Origin: Thiomargarita sp.
GTDB taxonomy: Bacteria > Pseudomonadota > Gammaproteobacteria > Beggiatoales > Beggiatoaceae
DNA length: 7,648 nucleotides
NCBI GenBank assembly: GCA_020721025.1
Contig: DYNO01000157.1
Span: 1 to 7,648, forward strand
Direction: 5' to 3'
Part shown: piece by piece, positions 1 to 6,055 of the stretch
Layout: each line of letters starts with the position of its first letter
Numbering within the stretch: position 1 is the first letter of the stretch
Made by a program: the position numbers and the translations under genes
The notes under the pieces: model-generated
What the model saw: only the letters and a program-made list of their open reading frames with translations
What the model was told of the DNA's origin: nothing
Database searches by the model: none

Positions 1-34
1 TTCTTACTCACTCCATAATATTTTATCTCTCTCT

Positions 35-427
35 TCAATTATACTCCTCTCCCCCCTTCTCGCTACCGTCAATAATAGCTTGACTATGTACTAGGATGAG
101 CGCGAAAACTTGTTGTGCCACCGCTGACGTACCATACGAAGGGGCATTCGTGACCACAATTTGACGTTCCCGCGCTGCGGCAATATCCACAACATGATTG
201 TAACCCGTTGCCAGCACTCCAATATATTTTAAATCAGGAAGTTGTGCCAAATGTTCCCGTGTCAAGACTGTTTTATTAGTCAACAGAATATCTGTCTGAC
301 GCGCCCGCGCCACAATGCTTTCGGGAGAAGTGCGGTTATAAATCTCGCAATAGCCCAACGCTTGCAACGGTTGCCAGTTTAAATCACCCGGATTTAGGGT
401 GTAGCCATCCAACACGACAATTTTCAT
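35..427 (-). pseudogene. Truncated D-2-hydroxyacid dehydrogenase (N-terminal half only)
   Basis: The 130-residue product begins MKIVVLDGYTLNPGDLNW, typical of NAD-dependent D-2-hydroxyacid dehydrogenases of the glycerate/hydroxypyruvate reductase type. It keeps the substrate-binding-domain hallmark ATGYNHVVD near residues 73-81 and the YGTSAVAQQVFALIL helix near 98-112. Family members run about 310-330 residues. Here the Rossmann GxGxxG motif and the catalytic Arg, Glu and His, all further downstream in the family, are missing. After about residue 118 the reading frame enters a purine-rich stretch (GSEKGGEEYN) and stops. The two other frames on this strand do not resume family sequence before the window edge. 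The helix after FALIL also looks shorter than usual. The start lies 5 nt after the stop of the upstream Ig-like gene, so the two were probably co-transcribed, and I see no strong ribosome binding site. The product should be catalytically dead. A sequencing error or contig-edge artefact in the G-run at 51-56 is an alternative. Confidence 0.8.
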
Positions 428-432
428 GAGTT

Positions 433-2283
433 TTACGGTTCAATCCAAAGTTTTATATTATGATCAGCATTATAGACAATTGTACCATCCGCCAAACGGT
501 AGCCAAACCAAATCCAAAAAGTCCCCGTATCGGTCAACGCCCCATTATAAATATCAACAACTTCAACTCGCGATAGCGTCACTCCTTGTCTGAAAGGAAT
601 CAATGATGGTAACATGCCATCCCACCAGTAAGCATGATGTAAGTTATCGAATTTTATGAAATATTCAGCAAAATCAAACGGTGGATATTGTTTATAACCC
701 GCAGTCAGCAAGATATCAACCACCTGTCCAACATGTGCCGCCGCCACTTGAATTGCCCCCTTGATATGAACTAATTCACCGGCTTTCAAGGTTTTTTCCT
801 GAGAAAATTTACTCTCACTGCCCGCCTGCACGCCACCGTAAAAGGTTGATTCCGTGACGGTTCGATTTTCCTGCGGATCAAACGCGCCCCCAAATCCCAA
901 ACTGGGCAATGGCGGCAAGGGTTCGCCCACAGTCATTGTGGCACTTTGACTTAAACCGACATTCGGAGCTTTCGCGGTGAGGGTATATTTCCCTTGCGCG
1001 CCCATTGCATTCACCACCGTCGCCACTTCGCCCGCATCATCGGTGTTGGCGGTGGTTGGAGTCATGCCGTTGCTCACAATCACGCCAGAGGCATTGGTCA
1101 AAGTGAAAGTAATCGGTTGATTTACCACAGGATTATTAAAACTGTCGCTGAGTTTGAAACGAATGGTATCGGATAATTGACCCGCGGGAATCATTTGATT
1201 ATCCCCCACCGTTACCGCCAATTGCGACGCATTGCCCGTTGTCAACGTTACAGTTGTTTCAGTACGCAATCCACCTTCTGCCGCAGCGATTAATTTATAA
1301 CTTCCTGATTTTGAAAGTGTATGAACCCGTGTCGCGACTAGACCTTTCTCATCCGTGCTGCTTTGCGTCACAATCAAACCTTGTGGCACCGCAACGCCTT
1401 CAGAATTGAATAAAGAAAAACTAACAGTAATATTTTTCAATGGGTTGCCAGAATTATCAATCGCGATAAAAATAATTTCTTCAGAAGTCGCTCCCGCGCT
1501 TAACGTTTGATTTCCACCACGTTTCACATTCAAGCCGGGTTGAAAATTGGGTAGATCGACGGTGACACTGTTAGTCGCGGTGATCGCGGTATTATTGGTC
1601 AATTTTGCCAAAATGGTATAATTGCCCGAAATATCCGTCGCACGCAATTGGGTACTCGCCACACCGTTGGCATTGGTTATCGCAGTTGCCGTAATTAATC
1701 CGCTAGAACTTCCCTGTCCATCGGGTTGAGTCAGGGTAAATTCCACCGTCTGCCCCGCGACAATATTATTAAAATTATCAATGAGTTTAAAACTGATGGC
1801 AGCAGAATCGGTATTGGCAGCAATTCGTTGCGGACTTGAAATCACTTCCAAACGCGCCGGCGCACCCACCGTGACAATAAAATTCGCACTGACCAATTGT
1901 TGATTATCATTGGCAAGTGTTGCCGTCACAATATAATTGCCTACCGCAGTCGTTACGCTCGGTTTGACAGAGGTGAACACGATTCCGGGCACACAAGGCG
2001 TAAAAGTGCAATTATCACTGGTAGTTGTCGATGCCGTCATGGTTGTTAAACTATCGGAGAGCGTCTTGCCAAACGGATCGGTTAAAGTGAAATTGACGGT
2101 TGCTTGCGTGTTCGGGTTTCCCGCTAAATCAAGCACTTTAAACGTAATATTTTGCGACGCAGTACCCGCCGGCAAGGTTTGACCACTGCCCGAAATGACA
2201 TTGATTGATGCGAATGCTGTTGACATCATGCTGCTGAGTAGCCAACTAAGCAGATAAAAATAAATTTTTGGAGAAAAAAACAT
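433..2283 (-). CDS. Secreted Ig-like repeat protein with distinct C-terminal domain
   Basis: The protein is 616 residues with a signal peptide at 1-25 (hydrophobic core YFYLLSWLLSSMM, predicted cleavage after AFA). Four Ig-like units of about 100-110 residues follow, at roughly 26-140, 141-243, 244-350 and 351-454. Each has the pattern 'Q.(I/L).A(G/N)..S..I.FK(L/V).D..(G/N)NP....V.F.L', then a glycine-containing turn and '(G)xYT(L/I).A' near its end. This is the signature of bacterial Ig-like (Big_1/invasin-like) folds. Unit 1 carries a unique loop with two cysteines (C92 and C97, CTFTPC) that could form a disulfide. A proline-rich hinge (about 455-460) leads to a separate C-terminal domain (about 475-616) rich in aromatics (YWWDGMLP, FWIWFGYRLADGTIVYN). 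I recall this type of ending from other secreted proteins of filamentous sulfur bacteria but cannot name a family. There is no LPXTG, beta-barrel or lipobox, so the protein is probably periplasmic or released. The ATG at 2283 is preceded by AAAGG with 8-nt spacing. Function is unknown; adhesion or surface structure is plausible. Confidence 0.88.
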   Translation of the reverse strand: MFFSPKIYFYLLSWLLSSMMSTAFASINVISGSGQTLPAGTASQNITFKVLDLAGNPNTQATVNFTLTDPFGKTLSDSLTTMTASTTTSDNCTFTPCVPGIVFTSVKPSVTTAVGNYIVTATLANDNQQLVSANFIVTVGAPARLEVISSPQRIAANTDSAAISFKLIDNFNNIVAGQTVEFTLTQPDGQGSSSGLITATAITNANGVASTQLRATDISGNYTILAKLTNNTAITATNSVTVDLPNFQPGLNVKRGGNQTLSAGATSEEIIFIAIDNSGNPLKNITVSFSLFNSEGVAVPQGLIVTQSSTDEKGLVATRVHTLSKSGSYKLIAAAEGGLRTETTVTLTTGNASQLAVTVGDNQMIPAGQLSDTIRFKLSDSFNNPVVNQPITFTLTNASGVIVSNGMTPTTANTDDAGEVATVVNAMGAQGKYTLTAKAPNVGLSQSATMTVGEPLPPLPSLGFGGAFDPQENRTVTESTFYGGVQAGSESKFSQEKTLKAGELVHIKGAIQVAAAHVGQVVDILLTAGYKQYPPFDFAEYFIKFDNLHHAYWWDGMLPSLIPFRQGVTLSRVEVVDIYNGALTDTGTFWIWFGYRLADGTIVYNADHNIKLWIEP

Positions 2284-2665
2284 AATGCAAACCTTTAGTT
2301 ACTGTTCTGAATTGTTTAAATAAAGTCTCAACCGGTCGAGAAGTGATTCCCAACGGATAAACTTTTGAAGTCGCGTGCTGTTCAAGAATATTGAGTAACA
2401 ATCTATTGATTTTACTCGAAATTAATCCATGTCCGCCACAACTTTTTTAATTACCTATTATATAACATTGAATCGATCTTGCCGACCACGCCAAATAAAA
2501 TGATACCAAATCCAAACCACGTCACCATTTTAACGAATGCTGTTACACTATCGACTGACTCGAAATTTTTTGGTAGAGTAGAACAGGTGGAAAATTTCAA
2601 TAATAACAAGTTGATCAAACTGACCACCCCCAATTCTTTGTAAACTGACAAAAATAATAACTTTC
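2284..2665. other. Divergent intergenic region, AT-rich, no confident gene
   Basis: This 382-nt gap separates two divergently transcribed genes and should hold promoters for both. I found no convincing sigma70 pair. A TTGAGA-like box on the minus strand at 2331-2326 lacks a good -10 at 17 nt. The only possible coding content is the weak 66-aa ORF at 2451-2651 and a minus-strand stop-free frame (about 2237-2430) without a proper start codon, which reads into the Ig gene in another frame and is probably chance. No repeat or hairpin of note was seen. Confidence 0.5.
2451..2651 (-). CDS. Doubtful small membrane protein ORF (66 aa)
   Basis: This open frame can begin only at a TTG (2651); an in-frame TGA lies four codons upstream and no Shine-Dalgarno sequence is visible. 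The predicted peptide has a moderately hydrophobic segment near residues 6-20 (ELGVVSLINLLLLKF) and a stronger one near 41-60 (VKMVTWFGFGIILFGVVGKI), so it could be a small two-helix membrane protein. I recognise no family. AT-rich sequence readily yields such hydrophobic ORFs by chance, and the start lies only 14 nt from the divergent gene start at 2666. I list it as possible but more likely not real. Confidence 0.2.
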   Translation of the reverse strand: MSVYKELGVVSLINLLLLKFSTCSTLPKNFESVDSVTAFVKMVTWFGFGIILFGVVGKIDSMLYNR

Positions 2666-2899
2666 ATGCGTAAAGATATTCTTAGCTTTATTAACGGTTA
2701 TCTCGCGGCACAGGGCTTAACTATCACTGAAAATCAATTAGAATACAAGATGTTAGGCGATGTCTTCGAGAGGCGTGAGGCGGTCGATGAATTTGTCACG
2801 CGCACCTTGCGTCATTATCACTTAATTAGTCTCACTTGGTCTGATGTGGAAACTTTCACCGACCTTGTAAACTTGATTGAAACTCATCAAAACGGTTGA
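2666..2899 (+). CDS. Small ACP-like protein lacking the phosphopantetheine serine
   Basis: The protein is 77 residues with a largely helical, acidic pattern matching the acyl carrier protein layout. Helix 1 is RKDILSFINGYLAAQG, then a loop, an 'LGDVFERREAVDEFVTRTLRHYHL' stretch broken here as LGDVFERREAVDEF and VTRTLRHYHL, and a final helix ETFTDLVNLIETH that resembles the ACP 'kTVgDLvdyI' ending. Aligning LGDVFERRE with the ACP 'LGxDSLD' motif leaves no serine, so phosphopantetheinylation is not expected. Length fits ACPs (about 75-80 aa). An in-frame TAA lies two codons before the ATG, which fixes the upstream limit of the frame, but no clear ribosome binding site precedes it. The stop is 5 nt before gltX, so the two are probably co-transcribed and translationally coupled. 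The ACP resemblance comes from pattern reading only; a different small helical family is possible. Confidence 0.7.
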   Translation: MRKDILSFINGYLAAQGLTITENQLEYKMLGDVFERREAVDEFVTRTLRHYHLISLTWSDVETFTDLVNLIETHQNG

Positions 2900-2904
2900 T
2901 TTTT

Positions 2905-4299
2905 ATGACAATTCGGACTCGATTTGCCCCCAGTCCCACCGGCTATTTGCATGTAGGTGGGGTGCGTACTGCTTTATTTTCATGGCTTTACGCTCGCAAG
3001 CATCACGGAACTTTTATTTTACGCATTGAAGATACCGACCGCGAACGCTCGACGGATGAGTCGGTGCAAGCAATTTTAGATGGTATGGCATGGTTAAATT
3101 TGGCGCATGACGAGGGCCCATTTTATCAAACGCAACGTTTTGACCGCTATCGTGAAGTGATTCAGCAACTTTTGGATGAGGGCAAGGCATATCATTGTTA
3201 TTGCTCGAAAGAACGCTTGGAAACGCTACGCAATCAACAGATGGCAAACAAGGAAAAACCGCGTTATGATGGGCAGTGTCGCCATTTAACCCATGCACCA
3301 GAAGGTATTCAACCGGTGGTGCGGTTCAAAAATCCCGTAGATGGGGAAGTGGTGGTCGCGGACTTGATTAAGGGCAATGTTGTTTTTAAAAACACCGAGT
3401 TAGATGATTTGATCATTGCGCGTTCCGATGGCACACCGACTTATAATTTCACCGTTGTCGTGGATGATTGGGACATGCGGATCACCCATGTGATTCGTGG
3501 TGACGATCACCTCAATAACACTCCTCGGCAAATGAATATTTTGGCGGCGTTGGGGGCGACCTTGCCACAATATGCCCACGTTCCGATGATTTTGGGCGAT
3601 GATGGGCAACGCTTGTCAAAACGGCATGGCGCGGTCAGCGTGTTGAATTATCAAGAACAAGGTTTTTTACCCGAAGCAGTATTGAATTATTTGGTGCGTT
3701 TGGGTTGGGCGCATGGCGATCAGGAAATTTTCTCGCGGCAGGAAATGATTGATTTATTTGATATTAGCCAAGTCAATGGCAAACCGTCGGCGTTTAACAC
3801 GGAAAAATTGCTGTGGTTAAATCAACATTACATGAAGACCAATCCGCCGGAACAAGTGGCAGATTTTCTGAAATTTCAACTGGATCGGATGGGCATTGAC
3901 GCACGCGACATTCCCTTGGCGGAAATTGTTAAAATTCAAGCAGAACGCAGTAAGACGTTGAAAGAAATGGCAGAAAACAGTTTGTATTTTTTCAATGATG
4001 CAGTGACATTTGATGAGAAAGCGGTGCAGAAAAATTTAACGCAGGATGCTGCTAACCCATTGATTGAATTAGGAAAACGGTTAGAAAATTTGACCGAATG
4101 GACAGCCGCTGCCATTCATGCCGAAATTCACCACGTTGCTGCACAATTCGATTTAAAACTCGGCAAAGTGGCACAACCCTTGCGTGTCGCAGTGACGGGA
4201 GGAACAGTGTCGCCGCCGATTGATATCACAGTGTTTCTTATTGGAAAAATGCGAACTGTGGCAAGAATTCAGCGGGCAGTGTCACTGATACCAAAATGA
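2905..4299 (+). CDS. gltX: Glutamyl-tRNA synthetase (GluRS, zinc-type)
   Basis: This is a cytoplasmic class I aminoacyl-tRNA synthetase that charges tRNA-Glu with glutamate using ATP. The 464-residue product has the N-terminal RFAPSPTGYLHVGG motif (HIGH-type signature, H16) and the KMSKS-type loop at 236-240 (RLSKR, followed by HG). It also has a zinc site of C98, C100, C125 and H127 (CYC...DGQCRH), at the same residue numbers I recall for E. coli GltX. The anticodon-binding C-terminal half ends with the family-typical KVAQPLRVAVTGGTVSPPID block. Length matches the usual 465-470 aa, and no key residue is missing. I chose ATG 2905 because MTIRTRFAPSPTG is the canonical start. An in-frame TTG at 2896 would add three residues and overlap the upstream stop. 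No strong Shine-Dalgarno is visible, consistent with coupling to the small gene 5 nt upstream. Whether it is discriminating or non-discriminating cannot be told here. Confidence 0.97.
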   Translation: MTIRTRFAPSPTGYLHVGGVRTALFSWLYARKHHGTFILRIEDTDRERSTDESVQAILDGMAWLNLAHDEGPFYQTQRFDRYREVIQQLLDEGKAYHCYCSKERLETLRNQQMANKEKPRYDGQCRHLTHAPEGIQPVVRFKNPVDGEVVVADLIKGNVVFKNTELDDLIIARSDGTPTYNFTVVVDDWDMRITHVIRGDDHLNNTPRQMNILAALGATLPQYAHVPMILGDDGQRLSKRHGAVSVLNYQEQGFLPEAVLNYLVRLGWAHGDQEIFSRQEMIDLFDISQVNGKPSAFNTEKLLWLNQHYMKTNPPEQVADFLKFQLDRMGIDARDIPLAEIVKIQAERSKTLKEMAENSLYFFNDAVTFDEKAVQKNLTQDAANPLIELGKRLENLTEWTAAAIHAEIHHVAAQFDLKLGKVAQPLRVAVTGGTVSPPIDITVFLIGKMRTVARIQRAVSLIPK

Positions 4300-4371
4300 T
4301 GTGTGAATGTGCTAACAGATTGAAATTTCAAAGTATCACCTAGAAAATTTTGAATCATCTAATTGAACGCC

Positions 4372-4376
4372 GGAGA
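4372..4376 (+). promoter_or_regulatory. Ribosome binding site of the TAXI gene
   Basis: GGAGA lies 5 nt before the ATG at 4382. It supports that start and independent translation of this gene, which is 82 nt after gltX. Confidence 0.7.
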
Positions 4377-4381
4377 TTGAG

Positions 4382-5683
4382 ATGAAGTGTGAATTTTGTA
4401 AAGTATCTATCATCGTGTTGTCGATTGTGATCATTGGTTTTGTCATCACCTACCAATTTGTCCCGCCGGCACCACCCAAACAATTTCGTCTCGCCACAGG
4501 AAGTACCACTGGGGCATATTATGCCTTTGGGACGGAATATCAGAAATATATTGAAAAACAAGGATTTAAGATTGAAGTGCAACCTACGGCGGGGTCGATT
4601 GAAGCCCTGACTTTGTTGAAAGCGGGTAAGGTTGATTTGGCATTTGTGCAAGGGGGCACGGCGAAAAATATGCCGACCGAAGGGTTGCATTCGTTGGCGA
4701 GTTTGTTTTATGAACCACTGTGGGTTTTTCATCGCAAAACGGTGGTGATTCAATATTTATCTGATTTAAAAGGTAAAAAGCTGGCGGTGGGCGTAGAAGG
4801 CAGTGGTACTCGTCCGCTTGCCCTGCAATTGTTACAGGATAATGGCATTGACCAAAATAATACGACTTTTCTCGGATTGAGCAGCGCGGATGCCAAGCAA
4901 AAATTGGAGACGGGGGAAATTGATGCTGCATTTTTTGTAGTTTCTCCTAAAGCCAAGATGGTCAATGAGTTACTCAGCAATCCGGCGTTAGAATTGATGA
5001 GTTTTAAACGGGCGTTGGCTTACACCAGTCGTTACAGTTTTCTCAGCGCGGTGACGATTGGCGAGGGAGCGATTGATTTGCAACGCAATATTCCCGCGCA
5101 AGATAAAGTTCTGCTTGCTGTTACTGCGAGTTTGGTGGCACGGGAACGTATTCACCCGGATATTGTACGTTTGGTGCTGAAGGAAGCGATTCGGGTACAC
5201 AGTCAACCCGGCATGTTGGAAAAGAAAAATCAGTTTCCTTCGGAAGAATTTCTGGAAATTCCGATACATAAAGAAGCACAACACTATTTGCGACAAGGTT
5301 CTTCTTGGTTGGAAAATATTCTACCGTTTTGGTTGGCTTCGATGATCGACCGGCTGAAGGTGATGTTGATTCCATTGATTATGTTGATGTTACCGCTGAT
5401 AAAAAGCATTTTGCCGATTTATCAATGGCGCATTCGGTCACAAATTTATCGTTGGTATGAGACGTTACGCCAAGTTGATCGTCAACTCGAAAGTTTTGAT
5501 GTGGAAGTAGTTGATCAGGAAATCAAGCGATTACGGGAACTGCAAAGCGAATTGGCGAAACAAGTGTCGATTCCATTGCCCTACATGTCGGAGTTTTACG
5601 GTCTGCGTGAACATATTAGTTTTATACTCAATCGGTTACAGCAACGACGCAATGCATTGGTTTCAGATACAAAATCACCGTAA
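4382..5683 (+). CDS. TAXI-family TRAP-type solute-binding protein, membrane-tethered
   Basis: The protein is 433 residues. Residues 8-27 form an N-terminal hydrophobic helix (signal anchor). Residues 36 to about 310 are a TAXI (TRAP-associated extracytoplasmic immunogenic) binding domain with the opening FRLATGSTTGAYYAFG, the GSIEAL ligand-loop segment (71-76), VDLAFVQGG (84-92) and GVEGSGTRPLA (137-147). A second hydrophobic helix at about 326-346 (MLIPLIMLMLPLIKSILP) follows the conserved LPFWLASMIDRL. A charged helical tail (350-425, QWRIRSQIYRWYETLRQVD and later FYGLREHISFILNRL) is probably cytoplasmic. Classical TAXI proteins are about 320 aa and soluble; this C-terminal extension recurs in orphan proteobacterial members. 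No DctQ/DctM-type permease gene is next to it. It lies co-directionally 82 nt after gltX and converges on the PhnD-like gene. The ligand is unknown; in the family it is often a dicarboxylate or glutamate, but that is not shown here. It may act as a sensor or scaffold or pair with a distant permease. Confidence 0.92.
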   Translation: MKCEFCKVSIIVLSIVIIGFVITYQFVPPAPPKQFRLATGSTTGAYYAFGTEYQKYIEKQGFKIEVQPTAGSIEALTLLKAGKVDLAFVQGGTAKNMPTEGLHSLASLFYEPLWVFHRKTVVIQYLSDLKGKKLAVGVEGSGTRPLALQLLQDNGIDQNNTTFLGLSSADAKQKLETGEIDAAFFVVSPKAKMVNELLSNPALELMSFKRALAYTSRYSFLSAVTIGEGAIDLQRNIPAQDKVLLAVTASLVARERIHPDIVRLVLKEAIRVHSQPGMLEKKNQFPSEEFLEIPIHKEAQHYLRQGSSWLENILPFWLASMIDRLKVMLIPLIMLMLPLIKSILPIYQWRIRSQIYRWYETLRQVDRQLESFDVEVVDQEIKRLRELQSELAKQVSIPLPYMSEFYGLREHISFILNRLQQRRNALVSDTKSP

Positions 5684-5778
5684 TTTCAAAATGAGATGGG
5701 TTGACCACAATCACTCATATTAAATACGATATCCTACGTGATGCTCGACTTTTTCCAATAATTGATTTTAGTTATAAT

Positions 5779-5783
5779 AAAGT
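5779..5783. repeat. Target-site duplication, left copy (AAAGT)
   Basis: AAAGT abuts the left MITE end and matches the pentamer at 5911-5915 beyond the right end. Confidence 0.75.
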
Positions 5784-5910
5784 TAGGAGTTACGCAGTTC
5801 AAAACGTAACTTAGGCTTAATTCAGTTAGTTAGCGTTTTCGGAGTACAAATTTAAATTTGTACTCCATTTATAAAATCAGTGGGTTAGCATCTCAAGTGC
5901 GTAACTCCTA
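5784..5910. mobile_element. 127-bp MITE with 13-bp terminal inverted repeats
   Basis: The left end TAGGAGTTACGCA (5784-5796) and right end TGCGTAACTCCTA (5898-5910) are perfect inverse complements. They are flanked by identical AAAGT pentamers at 5779-5783 and 5911-5915, as expected for a 5-bp target-site duplication; the match extends to 14 bp if one duplication base is counted in each repeat. The interior has no ORF, so the element is non-autonomous and would need a transposase in trans. A subterminal pair AGTTACG/CGTAACT (5788-5794 and 5805-5811) can fold the left end into its own hairpin, and a long palindrome sits near the centre. It lies between convergent genes and disrupts neither. 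The parental IS family cannot be assigned from the sequence alone. Confidence 0.85.
5841..5866. repeat. 26-bp perfect palindrome inside the MITE
   Basis: The half-site GGAGTACAAATTT (5841-5853) is followed at once by its exact inverse complement (5854-5866). In single-stranded DNA or RNA it can form an 11-bp stem with a UUAA loop. It lies within 7 bp of the centre of the element, so the whole insertion can extrude as a cruciform. Lying between convergent genes, it might also stop transcription from either side, but neither side has the U-tract of a classical intrinsic terminator. Confidence 0.85.
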
Positions 5911-5915
5911 AAAGT
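5911..5915. repeat. Target-site duplication, right copy (AAAGT)
   Basis: AAAGT follows the right MITE end directly and matches 5779-5783. Confidence 0.75.
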
Positions 5916-6055
5916 ATTGAAGCTATCTTCGCTACGAAACTATATTCAATAAAAATAATCATTTGTGATAACAAAGTCGAGCATGACATAAGGATAGTTT
6001 TGCGCTTCGTGAGTCTGAAAAATTGGATGTTGAAAACCGACCTGTTTCAAACAGT

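Larger units (their letters stand above)
5741..5984. repeat. 12-bp inverted repeat flanking the MITE
   Basis: ATGCTCGACTTT at 5741-5752 is perfectly inverted as AAAGTCGAGCAT at 5973-5984, with a looser match extending outward (ATCCT at 5731-5735 against AGGAT at 5991-5995). The arms enclose the miniature element at 5784-5910, which probably inserted between them later. Read in the outward-to-inward sense, both arms fit the same peptide (YVMLDF), one followed by a stop at 5759 and the other by a stop at 5948-5946. They may be two remnants of one duplicated coding end. Origin unknown. Confidence 0.55.

Noticed and set aside
994..1176. Plus-strand open frame inside the Ig gene
   Set aside because: It is an antisense shadow of the repeat-coding sequence with no family features; the similar antisense frames inside gltX, the TAXI gene and the PhnD-like gene were dropped for the same reason.
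2237..2430. Minus-strand stop-free frame upstream of and overlapping the start of the Ig gene
   Set aside because: It has no suitable start codon, overlaps a well-supported signal peptide in another frame, and matches no family I know; it is compatible with chance.
2896..2904. TTG start for gltX, adding three residues
   Set aside because: It overlaps the stop of the upstream small gene, and the canonical GluRS N-terminus begins at the ATG at 2905.
4320..4331. 12-bp palindrome TTGAAATTTCAA after gltX
   Set aside because: It is AT-rich, has no U-tract and would make a very weak hairpin. It could be an operator but nothing supports that.
5773..5778. Perfect TATAAT hexamer as a promoter -10 just before the MITE
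   Set aside because: No acceptable -35 box lies at 16-18 nt, and no plus-strand gene follows before the convergent gene.
6042..6054. CTGTTT/AAACAG dyad just past the PhnD-like stop as a terminator
   Set aside because: The usable stem is 4 bp and the following bases are not a U-tract.
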